Positions 1 through 12,240 of a DNA stretch of 64,000 nt are shown in pieces. The notes below the pieces were generated by a model. It made no database searches and had not been told where the DNA came from. It was given only the letters and a program-made list of their open reading frames with translations. The position numbers were made by a program, and so were the translations under genes. Every line of letters starts with the position of its first letter. Within the stretch, counting starts at the first letter, position 1. The DNA comes from Megalonaias nervosa (Eukaryota > Mollusca > Bivalvia > Unionida > Unionidae), in contig JAECUM010004340.1 in NCBI GenBank assembly GCA_016617855.1, forward strand, positions 1-64,000. Reading direction: 5' to 3'.

Positions 1-326
1 CTTCTTGCCTCTTCTTCTTCTTCTCGCTGTTTCTGTTCAAGAAGAAATACTTGCTCTGCTTCTTTCTGCTGCTGTAGAAATTTCTCCAATTCTTCTCTCT
101 GTCTTTGTTTAAAATCGTCGACACGTGGTAATGAAGGAGAAAGTGGCGAAGGTACTGGTACCGGAACAAATTCTTGGGAAGAAGATAAAAAATCCACTAA
201 ATCCCAGTTGAAATCAACCTCTTCGGGAAGTAGCACTGTATTCACTTTGGTAGCTGCTGCTGTACCATTACTTCTCGTCTCCACAGCCGGTGCACCCTAA
301 TTCATTGTCTTCTTAGGTTCCGTCAT
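1..326 (-). pseudogene. Glu/Gln-rich coiled-coil reading frame, broken near its start
   Basis: Read on the minus strand, an ATG at 326-324 opens nine codons and meets an in-frame TAG at 299-297. The same frame then stays open for about 98 codons to the window edge. The open part has an acidic stretch with FNWDLVDF, a Pro-rich segment (VPVPVPSP) and then a long Gln/Glu/Lys/Arg run of coiled-coil type that continues out of the window. The ATG lies about 55 bases from a minus-strand TATA box, as expected for a first exon. The stop could be a true lesion, a sequence error, or mean that initiation uses another codon; I see no convincing splice donor before it. I do not recognise the family. The coiled coil is inferred from composition only. 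Confidence 0.45.
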
Positions 327-339
327 GTTTCACAAAACA

Positions 340-545
340 ATACCGCATCGATTCACTGCGCACAGACGCTAGTGTGCCTATATAGGAAATGTGACGTCAC
401 AGGTAGCTCTCTTCGGATTGGAAGACAGACTCAGCGAAGTGACTGAATTTTGTAACGCGTGTTGGGATTGGTGAACAATTTCAATCCGTTTCGATCCGGT
501 CTTCCACTATAAATAAACGCGGTTCACTTCATTCCCTTCACCTGT
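340..545. promoter_or_regulatory. Compact divergent promoter with two TATA boxes and a CRE palindrome
   Basis: A TATATA box at 379-384 faces left and TATAAA at 508-513 faces right. Between them lies the perfect palindrome TGACGTCA (392-399), the cAMP-response element bound by CREB/ATF-type bZIP proteins, and two ATTGG boxes (inverted CCAAT) near 416 and 465. The rightward TATA is followed about 22 bases on by CATTC at 530-534, which resembles the cap-site consensus of animal histone genes. Two more TGACGTCA-type palindromes occur near 1001 and 1042, and a further TATATAAA near 918. Confidence 0.65.
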
Positions 546-561
546 TCTCGTCACAGAGAAG

Positions 562-816
562 ATGTTGATCGACGTAGAATCCTCTACTTTGGTATCCTCC
601 ATGCTGTTCCGTACAGACTTACCCATGTATGTGAAAACAAAATGGACTGTCATCCGGATCACCGGTGCCACTCTTTGGAAAAGAAGATGTTATGTGGAAA
701 GACAAGGCTGTCTTAAGCGGACTCTCATCTACGGACCAGAAGTGAGACACTGTTTAAGACAAACTTTGAGAAATTTGAGGAAGAAAAGAAGACCTATGCG
801 ATGTCCTGTATGTTAA
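562..816 (+). CDS. 84-residue basic Cys/Arg-rich protein, histone-type gene architecture
   Basis: The reading frame has 84 codons, no intron and a leader of about 30 bases after the CATTC cap-like site. The protein is strongly basic, with Arg and Lys concentrated in the last 30 residues (NLRKKRRPMRC), five cysteines and a C-terminal Cys. No histone fold signature of H1, H2A, H2B, H3 or H4 is recognisable to me. However, the gene has the layout of a replication-dependent histone gene: TATA box, CATTC cap, short leader, no intron, and a histone 3' stem-loop 32 bases after the stop. It could be a novel sperm or chromatin basic protein, a very divergent histone relative, or a gene of a mobile element using histone-type mRNA processing. 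Function unknown. Confidence 0.55.
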   Translation: MLIDVESSTLVSSMLFRTDLPMYVKTKWTVIRITGATLWKRRCYVERQGCLKRTLIYGPEVRHCLRQTLRNLRKKRRPMRCPVC

Positions 817-848
817 CGGAATAGTGTTAACATCACATAACAAACAAC

Positions 849-888
849 GGCCCTTTTCAGGGCCACTTCCAATGCCTCGAAAAGATCT
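849..888 (+). promoter_or_regulatory. Histone-type mRNA 3' stem-loop plus purine-rich downstream element
   Basis: GGCCCTTTTCAGGGCC at 849-864 folds into a 6-bp stem with a 4-base loop and fits the histone stem-loop consensus GGYYYU-UHUH-ARRRCC. It is preceded by ACAAC and followed by ACTTCC. A purine-rich CGAAAAGAT at 879-887 is where the U7-pairing histone downstream element would sit. In animals this structure is bound by SLBP and directs non-polyadenylated, S-phase-coupled mRNA ends. Confidence 0.8.
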
Positions 889-913
889 TAATTTTCATTT
901 GGTCTCCACCCTA

Positions 914-1260
914 AACGTATATATAAAACCCTTCCTCTACTAAAAAAACACGAACGCTCTTGATTCGTGTTTGTCAATAGCCCTCTCTCAGGTAGCCTGA
1001 CGTCACAGTACTTCTCTTTTTGCTACATTGTTACCAGTGTGACGTCATGCCACCTGTCGCTTATCGCTATACAAACCCACAGTATACTAGTCGCCACTCT
1101 ACCAAATTTCCATTGACGCTATACAGGCCCAGGGTGTGCTAGTCACGCTACCCAATTTCCATTGACGCTATACAGGCCCAGGCTGTGCTTTTATTTCTTG
1201 GGGCTATAGGGGCCCAGGGGGGGTCTGTAATGCTAATTCCCATTGACGCTACGGTAACCC
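914..1260. repeat. Second CRE/TATA cluster and short diverged tandem repeats
   Basis: TATATAAA near 918 is followed by a small hairpin (CACGAA...TTCGTG, about 949-970) and two TGACGTCA palindromes near 1001 and 1042. From about 1060 to 1260 three or four copies of a roughly 50-base unit containing CCATTGACGCTATACAGGCC follow. No reading frame of note. This may be the start of another promoter of the type at 340-545 or a decayed copy of it. Confidence 0.45.
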
Positions 1261-4200
1261 CTATTACTACTTACATATTGTTGCACTGTTCTTGACAAGT
1301 TTGATAATTAGTAAAAAATTCTTTCATTTATCTAGTGATCTTTCATAATCCTCTGCCTTATTGAGAGAAATGGGGAATTTAAATTGTGCATTAGCATTTC
1401 TGTCCATACATCCTTCCATGCATCAGATGCATCAAAAGTCTGTACAGATTTTATATCCACATTAAAACAAATGACACTGAAAGTAACTGAATTGTTAACA
1501 AAGATTTTTATTCCAACAAGACAAAATTACATAATGGAATGCATTGTGATTATCACAAAATAAAGTCACAACTTAACTAAGATATCTATGTGCAATCATG
1601 TGAGAACATGAACATAAAATTTTGATATTTGATTATGATGAAGCTGACTGACCTTCACAACATTTGAAAATTGGTATTGATAAATTTTGTCAAATATGCA
1701 GAGATATTCTGAAAATTCAACAAATGTGAGAGAAAAATAAATTTAAGTGTGCAGTCTAATTGAAGAGCTTTTCCTGCCTAATTAAATCTATTCCTAAAAT
1801 GATGCAGGGAACTTTTCTGCAATTATTTTAAAAATCCAATGTAGTTGGATTAATGAAGTCTGGATTATATAGATCTCTGTAGGTTAAAGGTCACACACAA
1901 AAACAACATGTGCTAAATATGCGAAAATGACAAGGTTGTATACTTCCTTTTAAAGGCAGAAAAAAATCTTGCAGTAGAGCTCACAAAAATATAATTGAAG
2001 AAACTCAGTAATATCGCTAGAAATCAATAACAAAGTGAAAAGGTTAACTAAATACTAATTAAAACCTGTAAGATGATGAATTGTGTGGCAATAAATAGCA
2101 TTATGACATGTACATAATACTGCTTATGATGGCTGTGTGAAATTTTTTCTTTGTGTTACAAGGATGAGTAACAGTTAGCCATTTTAATGTGACACTTGAT
2201 GCCTTTATGGTTGAGTTTGTAAACCAAGGCTAGAAGGTGCTACACAGGCTAATTACCCTTAGCTGACATTGATCTGTAATTGGTCAGGTCTTGAGTTGCG
2301 CTTGTGAATCTATCAGACATCAATATGTACAAAAGCCCAACCAGATCTTAATGAAAAACCATTTTTCCTGAATGATAGTTAATTTAAGAATAAACGTTAA
2401 GTAAAATTGCCTCCCTTTGACATCAAATCTTACTCTCTGCACATATTTACTACACTTCAAATTGGGAACAATTCACCTCTCATTAAAATATTAATCCACT
2501 GATCCAACATTTTGCTTTATCCAAATTTTTTTTAATGTCCCTTCAAAACCCTTGGCATGGTATCTGTTTTTCTGTCATAAGAAATAGTTGTCATATTTTT
2601 ATACTACATTCAGTAATTAAATTAAGTGTAAAGGGACAGAACTTGGTTTTAACCTTCAGAGGAAATAATTATACAATTATGGTTATCTCATTACAGCTTG
2701 AGAACAAACAATAATTCAGAACATTGGCATTATTATAAGAAATCAAAATCACATATCACTAACCCTGACTGACTGAAGCCCATTCCTCCAGTATTCTCAG
2801 TAGTATGATTGAGTGGAAATCATGGTTTGTGTCAGATTAATGACACTAAAGAATATCAATGCTTGTATGTTCTTTTCTACAGCCTATTTAGTGATACTAA
2901 TAAAATTAAGGAATTTAATCAGCAAAAGACCCAAGTAGGTCTAAGACTGCTCACCTGGTTGACATAGCCTGAAAGCCCAATGTATCAATTCCTAATCGCA
3001 TACATGTAATTGAGATCAAAAGATCTCCATGCAAAGAATGTCACCATGCAATTTGGTTCCGATTGGTTGAACCTTTTTTCTTCTTCTAGAAGTCATTTTT
3101 AGAAGAAATTTTAAAAAGTCAAACTCAGATGTTCATGGATTGACAACAAAGATGCACCATACATAACAAAACACAACAGATGCAGAACCATTGGTCTTAA
3201 TGGCCAAGCTACTGACACTGGACAGAAATAATTGAATAATAATGACATCACCTTCATACTACACAGCATCTAAATGTTTTTGTGTTTATGACGAGCAATA
3301 CCTTACCCAAACACTGACGATAAAATTAAAAAGACTGGAATATCAGCTTTCAGTGACTTGTGTATTGCTGTCTTTGTGTAGTTTGTACATGCAATGGCCT
3401 TGAGATAAAAATCTGACACATGGTAAGAAAGATTACATTGTAAATATAATGGCGAGGAAAATTCATTCGAAGAAGGTAGTAGAGAGCTAAAATTTTGTAA
3501 AACAATAATTGGCAATATTATCTGGAGTATTTAGATCATGGCCACACTGAAACTGTCATGAAGGCTGCTGGTGATCAGACAAGTCTGAGAGATCATAATG
3601 GCTGCAAAACCAGTTGATCTTTAAAGGCAAATAGGGGCTTTGTCTGACATTGAAGATGAATTTAATAGAAATAAAAACAGAATTGTATGTAAAAGAAAAA
3701 GTTTGGAGATATATCTGAGGTAATGGGTACAGGAAATGTTTACATAAAAAGAAAATTGGAAAAGACAAAATAGGTTGAGTTTTGTTGTGAATGGAAGAGA
3801 TGGACTTTACAAGAGTGGAAGAAAGTCATATTTTTGAACATGAGAGCTGAATAGTACTTGGACATGATAACAAGATTTTCATTTTGGAGCAAAAGAAATG
3901 AAGTCATTAAACCAGAATGAATTTGCCAGAGAAAAATAATATAAAAGCCAGTGATCTGATAGATGTTGGCATGTTGACTAGTGTTGAGGGCATGATAAAT
4001 GTATTAAAATGCATCAATGACCTTAAAGACAACCTATGACTTTTGATTGTCAGATACTTCAGATATGATGATTGTTTATAGATGGCACTATGTTGAACCA
4101 TTTACAAAAACTAGAAGGACCAGAACCATCTGAAAACCATGATGTAGCCTTTTCAGAGCCCTATCATAAATCCAATTTTAAAACTGTATTGCTAAAATTA

Positions 4201-4595
4201 TAGCAGAACTTAACGTTCATTCAAAAGAGTTGACAAGCTGAGATGAGAGACCAGTTATATGAATCTTTATAGATTTTAAACAACATTTCAGTGAATTTCA
4301 TTCAGAATTTATATTTGTCACTTCTGGACCTGATTCTTTAAATTCTGGCTGTCTGTGAACATATTGCTAAATAGAAAATTACATGTAGGTAATTTTTTAG
4401 GTTAAAAAACCCCACAAAAAACTACTTTTATATGAAAAAGCCTTAATTTAGTTTGAATTTGAAACAACTAAAATCAACAAATTCCTATTTTAGTGTGATC
4501 TAAGCAGTGCAATTAAAAATCGAAGTGATGATATTGTCCAGAGCCTGTAGTTACTTATAAGACACAACTATTGAAACATAAAAATTACAAGGCAT
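1261..4595. other. AT-rich sequence without recognisable gene
   Basis: I see only short chance reading frames and no domain, splice-consistent exon or clear repeat. Confidence 0.6.
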
Positions 4596-4599
4596 ATAA

Positions 4600-4820
4600 A
4601 ATACTGTATGTACTAGCTTATTAGTGGAGTTTAACTGCATACTGCACAGATCCAGATCTGCCGGCGCATTATGCTACAGCAGATCTGGGTCTGTGCAGTT
4701 TGCTATGGGTAATCAGTAGAACAACAGCATAGACCCTGATCTGCAGGTGCATTATGCTATGGTAGATCAGGATCTTTGTTATATGCTCTTTGCCTTGACA
4801 TATAAGCAAGTGCATACGGC
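4600..4820 (+). mobile_element. Palindromic MITE copy A
   Basis: Two successive hairpins are visible: CAGATCCAGATCTG...CAGATCTGGGTCTG and AGACCCTGATCTG...GTAGATCAGGATC. They are joined by the family spacer (GGGTAATCAGTAGAACA) and end near a decayed TTGACATATAAG terminus. Structure described in the finding on this family. Confidence 0.75.
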
Positions 4821-6900
4821 AACACAAGCTGTTCTGAAATATACTGGTAATGATGAACACGTATGGCATATTCATCATTTTTCTGTAATGCTGATTCTAA
4901 ACTTAAGTTACAACTAATCATTTCTTTATATTACAAAGGATTAAAATTGCAATTTAAAAAATTTGATTAATTGCAATATCTGAGAAAATTATCATCTAGG
5001 CTCATATGTACAAAGATATGTTTGAGTGGAAAGAAAAAATAAAATGATGAAAATGTTATCAATGATAAAACAAATAAAATACAAAATCCATTTAGCAATC
5101 AGTTTTTCAAAGCAAAATATACATACAAGCACCATGTTGAAATCAATGCTTTCTTAGGTGAAAAAAAGAAAAGCAAAAATATAAATAAAACATATATCTC
5201 GATACTTTTTACAACTTGAATAATAAAAATATTAATAGAAAGAGAATGTCAGCATTCAGAAAGATTCTACATTTATCCAACTAGATTTCATTTATGAAAT
5301 CTAGATTTGTGTTTGTAAAATATGACCAGAAAAGTTTAATTCCATAAAAGTTTTCTTAAAAAAATTGGAAAATTGGCAAAAACTGTTATAATGTTCTGAA
5401 ATCTAATCAGGTGATGTCTGGGTATAACTTGTCAACCTCAAGAACTTATTTGCTTACTCATGGTAACAATGTTTTTGTCAAGTCCATAAAGCTGAAAAAC
5501 TGCTTTAACAGCCTGAAAATCTAATGCAGTCATTGACATTTGCATGCAAAATGCCTATTAAATTTAATTTTCCATCTCAAATGGTTTTTGATTGACTGTG
5601 CTAATATGGTTTTAGTCAAAAAATTGCAATTCCAAAGAGCTGATTTGATTAATTGAATTTATGTCACACGTGCCCTATTGGGCATGTGCGACTACGATTC
5701 CAAAGAGCAACAAATGTAGAAAACAATGTGTTATAACATTTTATCAGTCCATCTGCATGTGCACACAAATGTGCCTACATAATTTCATCTGTCTGCCTCG
5801 AATAGTTTTTTGCACAATCTTGCTAACAAGCTTCTTTGAACAGACAGACACATATATGAAGAGAGATGGACAAGACCAAATCAAGATTCCCCATATAAAT
5901 TTTGATACTGACTCTATCAGATAGGTAGACAAACACTGTCTGTTACTTTGTTGGTTATAATGGAAGATAACCCACAATGTTTTAGGAATGGTTGGTATAG
6001 TTTAAATGGAAATAGCACTAATGAGTTATGTCCACTTGTAAATTTAGAATTTTAACTTTCACATGAACCGAAATGTAAAGCACACTGTCAAATCAGAAGT
6101 TTTATTTACCCTCAAACTCAAAAAGAAAAAAAGGAATGCCCCATAACATCTCACCATTTCAAATCCAAACTGCCATGAACAGCCTTTCCTGAAGCTACAA
6201 TGAAGACCAATTAAAGCATATGACAACAGCTGGTAAACTGTAGTCAAACTATGTTTAAGTTAGTGGATTTATCACTGTACTAAGTTTAATTTTGTTTAAA
6301 AGTCAATCAATTTCTCAATATTTGTTGTTTGTAGTTGGAAAGTCAAAATCCATAAGTGCAACAAATAAATTTAAATAAAAAATTAAGTGCAACAAATAAA
6401 TTTAAATAAAAAATAACACAAATTTAAATGGCATCAAAATCTAATCAGGTTATCTGTATATACACATATAAATACACAAAAAGCATTGAAATGGCATGAA
6501 CATCTAATCAGGTCATCTATATACACTATAAATACTACAAAATTATTGAAAATGGCATGAAAATCAAGTCATTTATATACACATATAAACACCACTATCA
6601 TTTGTTTCTCTCGAGTATTTTCTCTGTAATAGGACAAAAAAAAAAATTCAGGACAGATGTGGAGTCAGACTGCAGCAAACAATATATGTTTCCTCTGGCT
6701 CTTGCAGCTGAGGCACAAAACTATACAATCATGCAAAATTCAAATTAATACATCCGGCTCTTGCAGCTGAGGCACAAAACTATACAATCATGCAAAATTC
6801 AAATTAATACAATGTTTTTTATTAATGGCAGCAATGGACCATGAATATTTAGAATATGATTCTATTTACAAAATTATTACTGAAATATGCTTTAACTTGC
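4821..6900. repeat. AT-rich sequence with short tandem duplications
   Basis: Contains AAGTGCAACAAATAAATTT twice (6354-6412), about three copies of a 60-base unit with CTAATCAGGT and TATATACACATATAAA (6425-6595), and a 60-base unit with GGCTCTTGCAGCTGAGGCAC twice (6696-6810). No coding signal. Confidence 0.6.
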
Positions 6901-6904
6901 TTTA

Positions 6905-7113
6905 ATGTATTTGCTTATAGGTCAAGTCCAGCTGCAAACTGCATAGACCTGGATCTACCTTTGCATAATGCGCAATGAGATCTGGGTCCATGAAGTTTAT
7001 TAGGAAAGTCAGTACACCAAACACAGACCCTGATCTGCTGGCACATCATGCAACAGCAGATCAGGGTTTTGTTTGCAACTGGACTTGACACTTAAGTAAG
7101 TATATATGGTATA
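6905..7113 (+). mobile_element. Palindromic MITE copy B
   Basis: Left end reads TTATAGGTCAAGTCCAGCTG and right end CAACTGGACTTGACACTTAA, an inverted pair. In between are the two family hairpins (GACCTGGATCT...AGATCTGGGTC and AGACCCTGATCTG...CAGATCAGGGT) and the spacer. This copy shows both terminal repeats best. Confidence 0.85.
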
Positions 7114-7690
7114 TCGATGGCAAATGAGTACAGATTCGATTTACAAAATTTACAACATATCTAGTCTAGGATACATATAATGACTGAACAATGAATTTTA
7201 TTTACATGTGAAAAAATATTTACATGTGAAAAAATATTACATTGGAAGCAATTCCATTTCAAATTCATGCAAACTTTGTTTACAGCCAAGTAGCTCAGGC
7301 AAGTACTGTATATCAGGCGTTTTTGACATAAGGCTTATCTGGGATTTTTTGGAAGTTGTGTAAAAAAATACAACATCCAAAATTTCCACATTAAATGTAT
7401 CTTACATTGTCATTTTTATGGAACCAAAATGAGCAGCATTAAACATAATACCCACCTTTGACAAGTAAAGTCACCAACACCTCTGGCAATTAAAATTGCC
7501 AACACCTTTGGTGATCAAAATCAATATCACCAAAATTCCTGTACGCAAAAGTACCCAGTAAGTGGTATAAACATATTTACAAATGATTCCCAGTCAACAA
7601 TCTGGATTTTTAGTTTTTATTTTAAATAATGGTATATTTAAGTTTGAGCAGGGAATGTTTATTTGAACAATCAATCTACATCTCACCTCT
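7114..7690. other. Non-coding spacer before the LINE 3' end
   Basis: AT-rich. Short duplications around 7205-7235 (TTTACATGTGAAAAAATATT twice). No gene seen. Confidence 0.5.
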
Positions 7691-8162
7691 TCAATAATAA
7701 TAATAATAATAATAATAATGACTTTATTTAAAGAGGGCAACACAATTAGCTAAGAACTAATCTATCTTGAGGCCCTCATACAAAGGAATTTAATTTTTTT
7801 TAGCTGCATCTCTGAAGCCACTGGATATACTGGGTTTGGAAGAAGGAAATAGAGTGGACATTTCTAATCTCAACTGGAATACTATTCCAGAGCAAAGTTC
7901 CAGAGTACTGGAAACGCTTTTTAAATAATTCCTTATTTGGTTTGGGAATTTTATACTGTTTGGTAGACATGGATCGCAGGTGGGGAGTATTACCAGGTTG
8001 CCTATACTGGAATAGTGATTGTAAATATTTAGGAGCACTATTATTGGATATCATGTACATTAATTTGGCTTTTCTCAAACAGATTCTATCTTTAATAGGT
8101 AATATTTTTAACTTACCAGCTAAAGTTTCCTTGCTTTCTTTCTGGATTAGCCCAAATGCTCT

Positions 8163-9613
8163 TTATTGAAGATGTGCCAGCTTTGCTATGTTTTTATCAT
8201 TTGAATTACCCCATACTGTATTACAGTCATCTAAATAGGGTTGTATGTAACTGTTATAAAACAGTTTTCTGTGCCTTTCAGGGGGAAAATGTCTTATCCT
8301 ACTGAGAAGCCATAAACTTAAATGGACTTTTTTACTGATATGTTTGATACGTTCAGTCCATGATAGGTTATTGTCTACCAAAACACCAAGTAGTCTATCA
8401 TGACAGACCATTTGCAAATTTCTATCCTTCCATGTCAGACATAGTTCATCACTATCAAGTTTTGTCCTTTGTTGCCGTGTTAAGGTAAGTAATATTTTAG
8501 TTTTACCAGTATTTACCACTATGCCATTGCATCTGCACCAGTTGTCCAGTTTGTTCAGGGCATTCTGTAAAGAAATTTCGAGTTCATGCTTTGTGTTTTG
8601 GATGTCTGACAATGTTGTGTCATCTGCATAGAGATCTGTGGATGATATTGAGTCCCTTAGTACAAGTGGTAGGTCATTTATAAATAAAATAAATAGTAAT
8701 GGGCCAAGAATTGAGCCTTGTGGTACTCCACATCTAATTGTTCCAGGTTCAGACAGAACATTATTTATATAAACATGTTATGTTCTCTCACTTAAGTATG
8801 AAGTAAACCATCTAATTGTGCTTTCATTACATTGGTAGATTTTCAGTTTCTTCAAAAGGATTTCATAATCCACCATGTCAAGAGCTTTCCTGAAATCTAC
8901 AAATATAGATTCTATTCTTCTACCATGGTCAAGTGCTTGAAGCCATTTATCAGTTAGGGAGATCAAGGCAGTCTCACATGAATGTTTCTGTCTAAAGCCT
9001 GATTGGTTTGGGTGTAACAGCAAGTGGTTTGGTTAAATATGACATGAATGAGTCATGGACATGTTTTTTCAATCAATTTTGACAAGTTTGGTAGCATTAT
9101 GATTGGCCAGTAGTTATCAGCATCATCCTTAGAACCAGATTTGTGAATAGGAGTTACTTTTGCAGTTTTCCATATTTTGGGGACAGATGAGGTTGCAATA
9201 CTTAAATTGATTATGAATGTTATACTATCTACAATAGCATAAGATTTAATGAGTCGTGGACCAATCTGATCAAATCCTGTAGTTTTCTTGGTATCAAGTT
9301 CACCGAGACATTTTTTAAAAAAGTTTTTTTTTTTGATACTGGTGGGATAGAGAAACATACCTCCTTAGAGATTTTGCTGCTGCAGAACTTTTTCATTTTA
9401 TTAAAGTTGTTTTCTATCACTGGTTCTTTTAACTTTGTGGTAATGTTGGTGAAAAAAATCATTGAAAACATTTGCAATGTCATTGTCATCAGTGACTATG
9501 GTGTCATTCACCAGAAGTGAGTGAATTTTATTTATTTGATTTTTTGTGTGTTCCTCCAGTGAGATCATTGAAGACTTTCCAAACAGAGTTTGTGTTGCTC
9601 TTTTTGTTTTCAA
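8163..9613 (-). pseudogene. LINE reverse transcriptase domain, frameshifted
   Basis: Successive minus-strand frames 9401-9613, 9229-9489, 9053-9358, 8778-9023 and 8163-8770 together give an RT domain in the correct order, with the FVDFRKA and YADD catalytic blocks and the PQGSILGPLLF block between them. The thumb region continues (LGVLVDNNLSW, IRHFPPERHRK). RRPI is changed to WPI and FDMVDHEI to LDMVDYEI, consistent with decay. Confidence 0.88.
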
Positions 9614-10080
9614 GCATTGATTGATAATAATTTATTTAGCTTTTTTAATCATACTTGTTATTTTATTTCTCCATACTTTATATTGTGCATGGTTTCCCAC
9701 AGCCTTGAATTGGTCTCATGTTTTCATAGCATCTAGGATTTCAGTAGTAAGCCAGTTAGGTTGGATTTCATTCTTTACTCGATGTACTTTCAGTGGTGCA
9801 TGCTTAGAGACTACATCCATATATAAGTCAGTCCATACCCTCATAGCATCGTCTATGTCATCCAAATTTTGCATCATATTCCATGGAACTTTATACAGGT
9901 CATTGAGAAATTGTTCTTCCTTAAAAATTTTTAATGATCTGTGAGTGAGTTTTGTGTGTATTTTTCTTATTTCTCTTGCATTTAACCTTTCTTGTCAAAA
10001 AAGTAGGATAGTGGTCACTAAGACCAACTTTTGGTACATTAACACAAGCCACATTGTCTGGTAGGTTGCTATAAATGTGA

Positions 10081-10912
10081 TCAATAAGAGTGCTGAGTTT
10101 CTGTTACCCTTGTGGGCTCATTTACCAGCTGGACTAGGCCTAATGATTCAATAAATTCCATCCAGTCGTTCCTTATTTGAGTATTGAGAAGGTCCTTATT
10201 CATATCACCGAGTATATATGTTTCTTTCTCCTGTGCAAGAACATTTTCCATTTGTTTCAAAAAGTTATCATTCCAAATTGCTCTGGAGGAAGGTGGCCTA
10301 TAAATGAAACCAACTAGGAATGATTTTACATTATTTTGAGAAATTTCCACCCAGACACTCTCAATTTTATGTGACTCCAAGTCAAGTCGCCTTTCTGCAT
10401 TTACATCTTCCCTAATGTATACAACAAGACCTCCCCCTGCTGTCTCTCTGTCCCTGTGTAATGGTATATTGTAGCCTTGACAGTGAAATAGATTATCATT
10501 GTGGTTAGCATTTAATTTGGTTTCAGTGAGTCCTAAAACATGTATATTATTTTCCTTGGAAGACAACATTAACTTAATCTGGTCTATTTTTCCCACTATA
10601 CATTGTACATTTAAGTGACCTATGTTAAAACCTTTTGTATTTAGTTTCATGTCAATTATATGTATGTCATCATGCAATGGGGAACTCACTGAGATTGTCT
10701 CCATGCTACTTTTATGATTCTTACATACAATTTCCATATTTAAATGTTCATATATATTAGTGTCTTCAGGGTCACATACAGACCCTGAAAATCTGTTAAC
10801 ATTTGCATTTACAGTAGTGTCCATTGAATAGTTAGAGTCAAGAGTCTCACTAGGTACATTTAGATTTGTTATAGATGAAGCATTGGCATTCTCCTCTTTG
10901 CCAGCTTCCTAG
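10081..10912 (-). pseudogene. LINE endonuclease domain (APE-type)
   Basis: The frame is open from the truncated edge near 10912 to about 10081. Diagnostic motifs are LNVQ (mutated from the usual LNVRS), TETKLN, GGLVVYIREDV, FIYRPP and LGDMNKDLL. A single-base frameshift at about 10081 moves the rest of the domain (LIDHIYSN, GLSDHYPT) into another frame down to about 9970. The enzyme nicks target DNA for target-primed reverse transcription; here it is a relic. Confidence 0.88.
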
Positions 10913-11029
10913 TATGTATAATGCATTGATTGACAGAGTCTATAATCTACCACTTCATAGATAAGATATCCTAGTGGGCCTTATGCCAAGCACCTGGCCT
11001 GTGTCTACCAAAAAGCATAATCCCAGGAT

Positions 11030-12240
11030 GCTTTGTATCGCTTGAAAATTCTCCAATTCTTAAACATGGTGGCCATAACTGAAGGCTCTTTTATGCAAAG
11101 TTTAGTCAAATTCTATTTCTGGGTTTTTGAGAAAATGTCACCTTCAAGTTTTTCCAGTTTTAGTAGGTGGCCATATTTGATTGCAAATCATCATCATTGT
11201 GAACAAAAAACACCACATGAAAAGACTTTGTGCCAGGAATCCTTTATCAAATTTATTCAAATTCTATTCACTATTTTAGAGAAAAAGTTAGTTTTTCAAA
11301 GTTTCAGTAATGCCCACTGTATTTAATGTTATATCTGCATTGTCTATAAAAAAAAAATGAAAAAAAGCATTTTTACTCTTTAGTGGATTTTATAATGAAG
11401 TGACTGTTAAACATTTATGTTTTTAGCAATTATAACCATATTTGATAGATTGGCATCAAATGTAAAACAAATTTTAAAGGTTTTTTTATGTCAGGATGCT
11501 GTCAAAATTTTGGTCACATTTCATTTACTGGGTTTTGTGAAGTCACTGGATGACATTTCTGTTTTGAGTGGCCATATTGGAAAGTACATGCTCATCATCT
11601 GTATAAAACTAAAAGGCCTGATGTTTTCTGTCAAATTTTGTCAAATTATGTTTGGTATTTTTGAAGAAGTTGAAAGCTATATCTGATGGGGGATTGGCAT
11701 CATTTGTATATACCTGAAAGTCCTTGATGCCAGGATGCATTCTGGGGGCCTAAATTCTGTCTAGCAGTTTGTGAGAAACTGTTTGAAGTTTTACTTTATT
11801 GTTAATGCTCTTACTAAATAAAGATAAAACTTCATCTGCATTTTCGAATGGACCAGCATCATCCATATCAAACTGAGGGGCCTTGTTATACCTGGATGCT
11901 GTCATATTCTGTTTGGTGGTTTTTGAGTGGTCAGTTAAAGCTTTTTCTGGTTTTAGAACTGGTGGTTATGTTTGACGGTAGATCAGAATCCTTTGTATAA
12001 AAATTGAAAGCCCTAAATGCAAGGATGTTTTTGTTGAATATTGTCATATTCTGTTCTGCAGACTTTTCTCTCATTGCAAACAGCAGCCATATTTGATGGT
12101 GCATTGGCTTTAAAGACTCCATACTGTGATGGTCTACACCAAGTTTGTTTAAAACTGCTGCAGAAGTTTTGTTGAGAAGTCTTAAAAAAAGCAATGGACT
12201 TAGGACCTTACCATAAGCTTGCTTGACCACATGGCCAGGT
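11030..12240. repeat. Old, diverged tandem array (unit about 150-190 bp)
   Basis: Recurring words appear in the same order about six times: GGCCATATTTGATGG, a GCATCATTTGTATAAA segment, AAAGGCCTGATGCCAGGATG, TGTCATATTCTGTTTGG and TTTTTGAG. Examples start near 11160, 11440, 11560, 11690, 11850 and 12060. The chance reading frames here are products of the repeat. No coding signal. Confidence 0.6.

Larger units (their letters stand above)
7691..10912 (-). mobile_element. 5'-truncated EN+RT non-LTR retrotransposon (LINE), frameshifted
   Basis: On the minus strand the element begins inside its ORF near 10912 and ends in an (ATT)n tail at 7691-7719. The order is AP-like endonuclease (GHLNVQ, LTETKLN, FIYRPPSS, LGDMN, SDHYP), a linker with FNDFF, then reverse transcriptase blocks: KTTGFDQI, WKTAKVTPIHKSGS, NQSGFRQKHSC, IFVDFRKALD, VPQGSILGPLLF and the catalytic YADD (8619-8630). 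The C-terminal segment has WNSIPVEIRN. The layout and the 3-base tail suit the CR1/L2/Jockey group; the clade is not determined. Several frameshifts (for example near 10081, 9360 and 9030) make it inactive. A full element would carry more 5' sequence. Confidence 0.92.
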
